64,000 bases of DNA. Origin: Thiocapsa roseopersicina (lineage in GTDB: Bacteria; Pseudomonadota; Gammaproteobacteria; Chromatiales; Chromatiaceae). Below are positions 57,296 to 64,000 of this stretch, piece by piece. The first letter of the stretch is position 1. Every line of letters starts with the position of its first letter. The notes beneath the pieces were generated by a model that had not been told where the DNA came from, searched no databases, and saw only the letters and a program-made list of their open reading frames with translations. Location of the stretch: the NCBI RefSeq assembly GCF_900106925.1, contig NZ_FNNZ01000018.1, forward strand, positions 1 to 64,000, written 5' to 3'. The position numbers were made by a program, and so were the translations under genes.

Positions 57296-58741
57296 ATGAC
57301 CAGACTCGTCGTAGGTCCATTCAACCGCGTCGAGGGCGACCTGGAGGTTCAACTCGAGGTCGCCGACGGGCGGGTGCGCGAAGCCCGCGTCAACTCGCCC
57401 CTCTATCGCGGATTCGAGCAGATCCTGCAAGGCAAGGACCCGCGCGATACCCTGGTGATCGCGCCGCGGATCTGCGGGATCTGCTCGGTCTCTCAGTCCA
57501 TGGCCGCGGCCTATGCTCTGGCGGACGCGGCCGGGGTCGCCATGCCGACGAACGGCGCGCTGGCCACCAACCTGGTCCTCGCCTGCGAGAACCTGGCCGA
57601 CCATCTGACCCATTTCTATCTGTTCTTCATGCCGGACTTCGCTCGGCCCGCCTATGCCGACCGACCCTGGTATGCGGCCACCGAGAAACGCTTTCGGGCA
57701 CTGAGCGGCTCGGCAGCGGGCGAGGTCCTGCCGGCACGCGCGCACTTCATGCACCTCATGGGTCTGCTCGCCGGCAAGTGGCCACACAGCCTGAGCCTGC
57801 AACCCGGCGGTACCGCCAAACCGGTGCAGGCGCAGGAGCGCATTCGGCTGCTCTCCATCATCGGTGCCTTCAGACGCTTTCTGGAGCGCGAGACCTTCGG
57901 CGATCCTTTGGAGGCCGTCGTCGCACTGGACAGCGCCCGCGCGCTCGACGCCTGGGCTGCGCGCGACCCGGGCCGAGGCGATCTGCGCCGCTTCCTGCAG
58001 ATCGCGGATGACCTGGGCTTGGACCGTCTGGGACGCGCGACCGACCGCTTCGTGAGCTACGGCGCCTACCCGAGCGGGGGCACCCGTCTCTTTAAACCCG
58101 GCCTCTGGGCAAACGGCCCGCAGGCGCTGGACCTCGCCTCGATCGCCGAAGACTTGAGCCACAGTTGGATGGCCGGAGGAGGAGGTCCGCTGCATCCCGC
58201 CGACGGCGTGACCATCCCGGATGCCGAGAAAGCGAACGCCTACACTTGGTGCAAGGCCCCCCGACTCGGCGGCGAGGTCGTCGAGGTCGGCGCACTGGCC
58301 CGTCAGCTCGTCGACGGCCATCCGCTGATCCGCGACCTGGTGGCCGAATCCGGCGGGAACGTGCGGAATCGGGTGATCGCGCGTCTGCTCGAGCTGGCGC
58401 GTGTCCTGATGGCAATGGAGGACTGGATCAAGGCGATCGCGCCGGGCGAGCCTTTCTGCGAGCAGACCGCGATTCCGGACGAGGCACGCGGCATGGGGCT
58501 CGTCGAGGCGGCCCGCGGAAGCCTGGGGCACTGGCTCGCGATCCGCCGAGGCCGCATCCTCAACTACCAGATCATCGCCCCGACGACCTGGAATTTCTCG
58601 CCGCGCGACGCCGCGGGCGTTCCGGGCGCACTGGAGCAGGCCCTCGTCGGGGCCGAGGTCCGGCCGGGCGAGACCACCCCGGTTGCCGTGCAGCACATCG
58701 TGCGCTCCTTCGACCCCTGCATGGTCTGCACGGTCCACTAA
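57296..58741 (+). CDS. hupV: Regulatory [NiFe]-hydrogenase large subunit HupV (HoxC)
   Basis: The 481-residue protein has nickel-iron ligands in RICGIC (C60, C63) and DPCMVC (C475, C478). It ends exactly at CTVH with no C-terminal extension, a known property of HupV/HoxC that frees them from the maturation protease. The start MTRLVVGPFNRVEGDLEVQL is family-like. With HupU it senses H2 and controls HupT. The TAA stop lies in an extra PR-A left arm. Confidence 0.95.
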   Translation: MTRLVVGPFNRVEGDLEVQLEVADGRVREARVNSPLYRGFEQILQGKDPRDTLVIAPRICGICSVSQSMAAAYALADAAGVAMPTNGALATNLVLACENLADHLTHFYLFFMPDFARPAYADRPWYAATEKRFRALSGSAAGEVLPARAHFMHLMGLLAGKWPHSLSLQPGGTAKPVQAQERIRLLSIIGAFRRFLERETFGDPLEAVVALDSARALDAWAARDPGRGDLRRFLQIADDLGLDRLGRATDRFVSYGAYPSGGTRLFKPGLWANGPQALDLASIAEDLSHSWMAGGGGPLHPADGVTIPDAEKANAYTWCKAPRLGGEVVEVGALARQLVDGHPLIRDLVAESGGNVRNRVIARLLELARVLMAMEDWIKAIAPGEPFCEQTAIPDEARGMGLVEAARGSLGHWLAIRRGRILNYQIIAPTTWNFSPRDAAGVPGALEQALVGAEVRPGETTPVAVQHIVRSFDPCMVCTVH

Positions 58742-58840
58742 ACCGCGTCCGCCACTGAACCGCGTCCGGCGGTTCATGTATCGGCCCGTGTTGCGCCGAG
58801 CCTCGCGCCCGCCCGATCACGACGGAGAGACGCGGTTCAG
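58738..58840. repeat. PR-A element, copy 11 with a second left arm
   Basis: Two left arms, CTAAACCGCGTCC (58738-58750) and CTGAACCGCGTCC (58755-58767), precede one right arm GACGCGGTTCAG (58829-58840). The inner pair is 86 bases. The right arm is followed by GATTTTTTT, so it could work as a transcription terminator for hupUV. Confidence 0.8.
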
Positions 58841-58932
58841 GATTTTTTTGCTTTTCGGGAGCCCGTCGTCGACCGCCTGCAATCGTCGCGAAGCGGCGAC
58901 ACCCCGGGATCGACGACTTGCAGTCGCCTTCT

Positions 58933-59247
58933 TCAATCCGGCCAAACCCTTCGACGACTCTGATAAGCCGTCACCGCTGGGACAGCGGCAGCCCCGGAAG
59001 CCGGGCGTTTCCGCGCAACGGGCCGCGCGGCGGCGCTCGTCCCGGTCGACTTCGGACGCTGCGCCGGGGACGATGCCTTCGCACTCGCGGCCGTTTGCTC
59101 GCCTGCCGGCTCGGCATCACCCGGCTGATCCGCCCCGCTCTTGGCCTTGCGGATGGATGCAACCAGTCGGCGTTCCGTGCGCGTGCTGTTGGACGTGCTA
59201 TTGGGAGACGTTCTCTTGGCAGATGTTCTCTTGGGAGGCGTTGTCAT
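58933..59247 (-). CDS. Disordered ParA partner, McdB-like
   Basis: The 104-residue protein, rich in Ala, Ser, Thr, Pro, Lys and Arg, has no hydrophobic core and looks intrinsically disordered. It has a basic N-terminus (KRTSAKRTSPNSTSNSTRTE), a short helix-like ERRLVASIRKAKS, and ends YQSRRRVWPD. A terminal Trp and basic N-terminus are features reported for alpha-carboxysome McdB proteins. It starts at the ATG at 59247, inside the last codons of the ParA gene (50-base overlap). The assignment is inference. It could instead be an unrelated ParA-associated adaptor. Confidence 0.6.
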   Translation of the reverse strand: MTTPPKRTSAKRTSPNSTSNSTRTERRLVASIRKAKSGADQPGDAEPAGEQTAASAKASSPAQRPKSTGTSAAARPVARKRPASGAAAVPAVTAYQSRRRVWPD

Positions 59248-59872
59248 GGTCGAAGATCTCCGCGATCAGCTCGTTGATCTCGGCCACCGCGGCGGCACCG
59301 CGACGGCCTGCTTGGAAGACGGTGCGCCCCTCGAGCACACAGAGACGATGGATGGAGCGGCGCTGCAGGGAGGCTCGGGCGACCGGCAGATCCAGCTCAG
59401 CGACGGCCTCGGGCATCAGGCGCGAGAGGGTCGTACGCGGCTCCATCTGGCTCATCACGATCAAGGCGCGCAGTCGCGGGTTCTCGGGGCGAATCGCCTC
59501 GATGATGCGGGCGAGATGACTCGTTGCCCAGAGGTCCATCGGCGAGGGTTGGAGCGGGATCAGCGCATGGTCGGCCAGGCGCAGTGCGTGCTCGGTTTGC
59601 GGTGCCTTGATGGACGGGGGGCAGTCGATGACGACATGGTCGTGAACATCGCAAAGGGCCTGGACCGTCTTCTCGAGCCCGAAGGCCGCGGCCACCACGG
59701 CGGGCAACGCGGCGTCCTCGTCCCCGATCAGGCGCCATTGATAGGCGGACTGCTGGGGATCGGCATCGACGATGACGACCGATCCCCGCCGAGCCAGACC
59801 CGCCGCGAGATTCAAGGACAAGGTCGTCTTGCCGGTACCGCCCTTATTGCCGACGACGGCCACGATGCTCAT
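59198..59872 (-). CDS. ParA-family ATPase, McdA-like
   Basis: The 224-residue protein from the ATG at 59872 begins MSIVAVVGNKGGTGKTTLSL with a deviant Walker A (K10, K15). It has VIVDADPQQSAYQWR and VVIDCPPSIKAP (Walker B). Such free-standing ParAs position plasmids, chromosomes or protein bodies (McdA for carboxysomes, PpfA for chemoreceptor clusters). It ends with an odd Gln/Asn repeat tail (SQENICQENVSQ). The overlapping disordered partner gene suggests a two-protein positioning system. The cargo is unknown. Confidence 0.85.
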   Translation of the reverse strand: MSIVAVVGNKGGTGKTTLSLNLAAGLARRGSVVIVDADPQQSAYQWRLIGDEDAALPAVVAAAFGLEKTVQALCDVHDHVVIDCPPSIKAPQTEHALRLADHALIPLQPSPMDLWATSHLARIIEAIRPENPRLRALIVMSQMEPRTTLSRLMPEAVAELDLPVARASLQRRSIHRLCVLEGRTVFQAGRRGAAAVAEINELIAEIFDHDNASQENICQENVSQ

Positions 59873-60059
59873 CGGACGCCCTCGTGTCGGAGGCATCGCG
59901 GCGACAAGGGGACAAGCGGCACGGGCTTCGTCAAGGTCTCGACCTCGGCCATCGGCAGACATTGGAGCTGGGTCAAGGCTAGGCGCTGCGATCGAGCGGC
60001 GTCAAGCGCCGAGACTGGTTTACACTTGGGTCTTGTCCCGTTCTGCCGATGACCCGCCC

Positions 60060-60191
60060 ATGTCGACGCCACTCTACGAAAAGGACTTCCATCAATGGCT
60101 GGAGCACACCGCCGACCTCGTTCGCGAGGGTCGCTTCGAGGAGATCGATCGCGAGGTTCTGATCGACGAGACCTTCTTCCCCGAGTCCTGA
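60060..60191 (+). pseudogene. 5' stub of a DUF29 family protein
   Basis: MSTPLYEKDFHQWLEHTADL followed by VREGRFEEIDREVLIDE matches the N-terminus of DUF29 proteins, which are usually 140-150 residues. The frame ends after 43 residues, and no downstream frame carries the rest. A complete 43-residue protein cannot be excluded. It is divergent from the ParA gene and stops 4 bases before the AsmA-like gene. Confidence 0.65.
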
Positions 60192-60195
60192 TCGA

Positions 60196-63100
60196 TTGCC
60201 CGAATCAAAAGACCATCTCGCCGGCTCGCCGCGACCGGCAAGGCGCCGTGCGCTCCTCGTCGCGGCGATCCTCCTCGGGCTGACTGCGGCAATCGCGCTT
60301 TCGTTCCATCCCCTGCTGAACAGCCGTTGGCTTCAGGAGCGCCTTTCCGAGCACAGCGGCCTGAGCATCACCTGGGAGTCGGCTCGTCTTCGCCCGAGCG
60401 GACAGCTCCGGCTCCGCGCCTTGCGCATCGAGCGCGATGATCCGGACTGGCCCGTCGCCCTCGCCCTGCATCAGGCGTCCGCGCAACTGGATCTGCGCGC
60501 GCTCCTGCGCCGAGAGCTGCGGGTTCTGAGGCTCGATGCCGAGGGCATTCGCTCGCTGCGCTTCGGGAATTACCGGCTGGAGGGCGACGGCGACCTGTCG
60601 CTCGAAGGTGCCGCGTTGCGCGCCGATCGAATCGACATCGAGAGCCTGCGTTTCGACCTGTCCAAGGCCAGCGTGCTGCGCGAGGAGGCGGTCTTGTCGC
60701 GTGATCTGGCGATTGCCGCACGCGTGCAGCTTGCACCGCTCGTTGTCGCCGAAAACCCGGGCGTGCAGATCCTGCGTTTCGTCTCCGGCAATCTGACCCT
60801 TTCGGCGAAGGCCGATGCCTGGGATCTCTTCAACGATTACCTGCAAGAGATCCCCTGGCTGAGCCTGTCCGGGCATGGCGACCTCACGGCCGCGCTGTCG
60901 ATCGATCGGGGCCACCTTGAGCCCGGCAGCCGGCTGCGGCTGGACTCGCCCGCGCTCGGCGTAACGCTGCAACCCGGCACGGAGCCAGGGGCCGATGCCA
61001 ATGGCGCACCGCGACCGATCGGCGACGACACCCTCTACCGGCTCGCCGGCGCCGGCCGCGTCGAGCTTCAGGTGGTCTCCAAGGCGGCGGGCCAAACCGA
61101 GACGATCCTCGGCGTCGACCTCACCGACGTGGAGATGCGCGACCAAGGCGAGGACACGCGCTTCCTCGATAGCCGAGCGTTTCGCCTGGAGTCTCGCATC
61201 GCCGGGGCAGACCTCCTCCAACCCCCGGACCTGCCCGAGCAGACCTCGCTCAGATGGACATCGGCCGTCGTCCCGGATATCGCCGTCTTCTCGCGCTATC
61301 TCCCGCCGGGCAGTCCGGTTGCTCTGCGCGGCGGGCTGGCCGGACTCGATGCCGTCCTCACCTGGGAGGGCGACCGGCTGCATGGCGCGCTCGACCTGCA
61401 TGGCGACGACGTCCGACTCTCCCTGCTGGAGACCGACGTCGAGGGCAAGCTCAACCTCGACCTGCGCATCAACGGCCTGGAACCGACCGATCAGACACTG
61501 GACCTCTCGGGCACCCGGCTACAGTTGGAAGCGATCGCCGGCGCGCAGCCGCAAACGTCGGTCCCCTTGATCACCCGATTCAGCCTCGACGATGCCAGGT
61601 TCAGGCTCACGCGCCCCATCGCGGAGTTACGGGCGATGGATCATCGCCCCGATCCACTTCCCATCGATGGACGGCTCCTGGTTTCGGGCGAGGTCAACCA
61701 CCTGGGCTTCTTCGACGCCTTTCTCAGCAATGCCCTGGGTGGCCGCGGCATCCGACTCGACGGCAGCGGCACCCTGATCACCGAGCTGAACGTCGTCGAC
61801 AGCACGCCGGCGAGCGGCAGCCGTCTGACGGTCGAGGCGAGGACGCTGAGCGCCAGCCTCCTGGACTTCGAGATCGGCGGCACCGGCGCACTCGATGCCC
61901 GGTGGCTGGACGGCGACGCGGGCGAGACGCTGACGCTGGAGACCCGCTTTACGGAAGCCAGCCTCCAGCATCGGGACGAGTCCCGACCCCTGCTCGACTC
62001 GGCCTGCATCGAACTGGAGATCGAAGCACCCGCGCCGTCCGGCCAAGCCTTGGCCGACCTCTCGACCGATGCCGCCCGAGTGGCCGTGCGCTGGGATGGC
62101 GCTCGAATGCCCGACGTCGGCGTGCTCAACCGCTATCTTCCGGAGCAGGCGCCCTTTCGATTCCGCGGCGGCAGCGCCGTGAGCGAGGGCCTGCTCCGAC
62201 TCGACGCGCAGCAGGTCAGCGGCGCGCTGCAGCTCAAGGGGAAAGGCATCGGCGGCGAGCTCTTCGAGACCGCGATCGAGGGCGGCTTGAGCCTCGACCT
62301 CGAGCTGCGGAACCTGCGACTGGACGGCAGCGCGCTCGACCTCTCAGGCACCCACGTCGAGCTGCACGCCGCGGGGGATGCCCGCAACGAGCGACTGCGC
62401 ACGGTACTGAACCTCAAGGAAGCCCGCTTCACCGACTGGCTGGATGCAGCGAACAAACCCAACCGGGCCATGCAAGGCCGAATCCTGCTCGAGGGGCGCG
62501 TCACCCAACTCGGCTTTCTGGACAACTTTCTGCCGCGCGAGCACGGCGTGCGTGTGCGCGGCGAAGGGCGGATCGATGCCGACCTCATCCTTGGCCACGC
62601 GACAATCGCGCCCGGCAGCCGGGTGCGGATCGACGCCACCCCGCTCCAGGTCGACTTTCTGGACTATCGCGCAGAGGGCGACGGCCGACTGAGTCTCGAA
62701 ACCGACGGCCGCGCCCGCGATCCGGGCGCCGCGCTGGAGCTGACACTCCCCCGCTTCGCCCTCGGACGCCGGGATGGCTCGGAGAGCTACATCGAGGGCC
62801 AGGACCTCAGCCTCGAAAGCCGCACACCCAGTCTGAAGCGCGCGACCGGAACCCGCTCGGCCCGCAACACGACCACCCGGATCAGGCTGCCCAAGGCACA
62901 GCTGAGAGACCTCTCCGTCTACAACCGCTACCTTCCGAAAGACGCCGGCCTCGCGCTGCTCGCCGGCAGCGCGGACCTGAGCATGTTGTTCAATCTCGAA
63001 GGTCAAGAAGCCGAAGGCGAGATCAACCTGCACAGCCGCGACACGCGCATCCGTATGGACACCCAAGAGCTCGGCGGCAACCTCACGCTGGAGGCCCGGC

Positions 63101-63597
63101 TGCGCGAGGGCGACATCGCCTCCATGACCTTCGATGCCTCGGGATCGCGCATACGGCTCGACGGGATGACGCTCACGGAAACCGACGGCAGCGAGACCAC
63201 CGATTGGTGGGCACAGCTGCAGCTCGACGAGGCTCGCCTGGTCTGGGCCGAGCCGCTCCGGCTCGAATCCCGCCTGGCGCTCGGCATGCGCGACACCGGC
63301 CTGCTGGCCCGACTCTTCGTCGCCCAAGCCCGCGAGCGCGATTGGCTCGGACAGCTTCTGACCGTCCCCGACGTCAAGGGCACCGCCAGGGTCCGGCTGC
63401 GCGACGAGAGTATCCATCTCTGGAATGCGCGTCTCAGCGCCGGCCCGCTCGTCCTCTTCGCCGACCTGAAGATGCAGGACTCGCTGCTCAACGGCGAACT
63501 CTCCGCCGTGATTCAGCCGTTCAGCGTCTCCATCAGCCTCACCGACAGCAGGCCGAAGCTGCATCTCATCAACTCGCCCGGTCTTTCCGGAGATTGA
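60196..63597 (+). CDS. Large AsmA-like envelope protein with internal repeats
   Basis: The 1133-residue protein has one N-terminal transmembrane helix (about 16-35, ALLVAAILLGLTAAIALSF) and then long beta-rich periplasmic sequence of the AsmA/TamB/YhdP kind, which bridge inner and outer membranes for lipid movement. Three repeats of about 270-280 residues are seen, marked by PDIAVFSRYLP (near 358), PDVGVLNRYLP (near 638) and RDLSVYNRYLP (near 905). The start is a TTG at 60196; no ATG or GTG is in frame before the membrane helix. It starts 4 bases after the DUF29 stub. Lipid transport is inferred. Confidence 0.75.
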   Translation: MPESKDHLAGSPRPARRRALLVAAILLGLTAAIALSFHPLLNSRWLQERLSEHSGLSITWESARLRPSGQLRLRALRIERDDPDWPVALALHQASAQLDLRALLRRELRVLRLDAEGIRSLRFGNYRLEGDGDLSLEGAALRADRIDIESLRFDLSKASVLREEAVLSRDLAIAARVQLAPLVVAENPGVQILRFVSGNLTLSAKADAWDLFNDYLQEIPWLSLSGHGDLTAALSIDRGHLEPGSRLRLDSPALGVTLQPGTEPGADANGAPRPIGDDTLYRLAGAGRVELQVVSKAAGQTETILGVDLTDVEMRDQGEDTRFLDSRAFRLESRIAGADLLQPPDLPEQTSLRWTSAVVPDIAVFSRYLPPGSPVALRGGLAGLDAVLTWEGDRLHGALDLHGDDVRLSLLETDVEGKLNLDLRINGLEPTDQTLDLSGTRLQLEAIAGAQPQTSVPLITRFSLDDARFRLTRPIAELRAMDHRPDPLPIDGRLLVSGEVNHLGFFDAFLSNALGGRGIRLDGSGTLITELNVVDSTPASGSRLTVEARTLSASLLDFEIGGTGALDARWLDGDAGETLTLETRFTEASLQHRDESRPLLDSACIELEIEAPAPSGQALADLSTDAARVAVRWDGARMPDVGVLNRYLPEQAPFRFRGGSAVSEGLLRLDAQQVSGALQLKGKGIGGELFETAIEGGLSLDLELRNLRLDGSALDLSGTHVELHAAGDARNERLRTVLNLKEARFTDWLDAANKPNRAMQGRILLEGRVTQLGFLDNFLPREHGVRVRGEGRIDADLILGHATIAPGSRVRIDATPLQVDFLDYRAEGDGRLSLETDGRARDPGAALELTLPRFALGRRDGSESYIEGQDLSLESRTPSLKRATGTRSARNTTTRIRLPKAQLRDLSVYNRYLPKDAGLALLAGSADLSMLFNLEGQEAEGEINLHSRDTRIRMDTQELGGNLTLEARLREGDIASMTFDASGSRIRLDGMTLTETDGSETTDWWAQLQLDEARLVWAEPLRLESRLALGMRDTGLLARLFVAQARERDWLGQLLTVPDVKGTARVRLRDESIHLWNARLSAGPLVLFADLKMQDSLLNGELSAVIQPFSVSISLTDSRPKLHLINSPGLSGD

Positions 63598-63775
63598 CAA
63601 GCACCGACCATGGGGTCTAGCGTCGATCGGTCGCCGAAGCCCGTCCCACCGCGGCATCGGCGTCCTTCAACGCATCGTTGTTCTCTTCGTTGCGGACAAC
63701 GGCTCGCCGTCTCCCCGCCGGTTTCCCTCCCGCCGGGGAATCACCGTTTCATCGACAAGGAGCATTGGTCCGAGA

Positions 63776-64000
63776 ATGAACGCATACAGAAGCGGTTTCG
63801 GAAGAATCAGCATGATTGCGACAGGCGGCGCTCTGGCGCTCTCCGCACTGCTCGCCTTGGCCGGCTGCGCCGCGATCCAGCAATCGGAGGCCCAGAGCAC
63901 GGAGCGGACGTTGGCCGCCGCCGGATTCCAGATGCAGTTCGCCAAGACACCGGATCAGATGGCGAAGGTTACGGCTCTGCCCCAACGCAAGCTCACCCGC
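63776..64000 (+). CDS. Lipoprotein, start only (cut by window end)
   Basis: The first 75 residues are visible, and the gene runs out of the window. A lipoprotein leader ends ALLALAGCAAIQQ (lipobox LAGC), then QSTERTLAAAGFQMQFAKTP and TALPQRKLTR follow, as in small putative lipoproteins of unknown role. A second ATG at 63812 would give a shorter leader that also fits. AAGGAG lies 13 bases before the first ATG. Confidence 0.75.
   Translation, partial: MNAYRSGFGRISMIATGGALALSALLALAGCAAIQQSEAQSTERTLAAAGFQMQFAKTPDQMAKVTALPQRKLTR

Noticed and set aside
61254-63620. 788-codon plus-strand frame inside the AsmA-like gene
   Set aside because: Arg/Pro-rich frame-shifted shadow of a well-behaved coding frame.

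Overview
The window looks like chromosome of a GC-rich gammaproteobacterium, most likely a purple sulfur bacterium (Chromatiaceae, Thiocapsa-like). This is inferred from gene content and not from a search. The content is a gammaproteobacterial macromolecular-synthesis operon (rpsU-yqeY-dnaG-rpoD followed by tRNA-Ile2), the sulfur-transfer set rhd-tusA-dsrE2 known from sulfur oxidizers, nifU/nifS with a NifZ-like gene behind a near-perfect sigma-54 promoter, cobalt-early cobalamin genes, and the hydrogen-sensing set hupT-hupU-hupV.

Layout. 1-1.8 kb: accessory DNA, with one end of an IS21-type element, a cut gene end, a phage-like DNA-binding protein and a broken ParB-like gene, all lying against the CCA end of tRNA-Ile2. 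1.8-6.7 kb: tRNA-Ile, rpoD, dnaG, yqeY, rpsU (all minus) and tRNA-Thr (plus). 6.9-14.2 kb: two paralogous cysteine-rich exported proteins of unknown function, a 42-residue membrane protein, trkH, TPR and FmdB-like proteins, an HtrA-type protease and an AI-2E-family permease. 14.3-20 kb: LysR regulator, FadL-type porin, sulfur transferases, cysG. 20-35 kb: housekeeping genes (plsY/folB, SOUL and DUF2452 pair, MidA-type methyltransferase, slpA-ispH-thiO-tsaD, aqpZ, serS, DUF190-crcB). 34.8-46.5 kb: a patchier stretch with modE-modABC, gene stubs, an MsrA-thioredoxin-MsrB fusion, membrane transporters, glpQ and a tandem Usp protein. 46.5-54.5 kb: NifZ-like/nifU/nifS, then cbiX-cbiC-cbiD-cbiET-cbiL. 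54.7-60 kb: hupT, hupUV, and a ParA ATPase with an overlapping disordered partner resembling McdAB. 60-64 kb: a large AsmA-like protein with internal repeats and the start of a lipoprotein.

The strongest unexplained signal is a family of palindromic elements (called PR-A here). Eleven full copies each have 11-13 base arms (CTAAACCGCGTCC / GGACGCGGTTTAG) held 83-88 bases end to end. Most of the interior differs between copies, and arm changes in some copies are compensated on the other arm. Eight genes end in a stop codon that is part of an arm or partial arm, and two copies end just before a start codon. A second family (PR-B, built on GTTGTCGTTGTCG and its complement) occurs four times. One copy of each family sits between hupT and hupUV. 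A second pattern is four gene stubs (HAD phosphatase, modD, a K+/H+ antiporter, DUF29) that keep an intact start and lose the rest of the gene.
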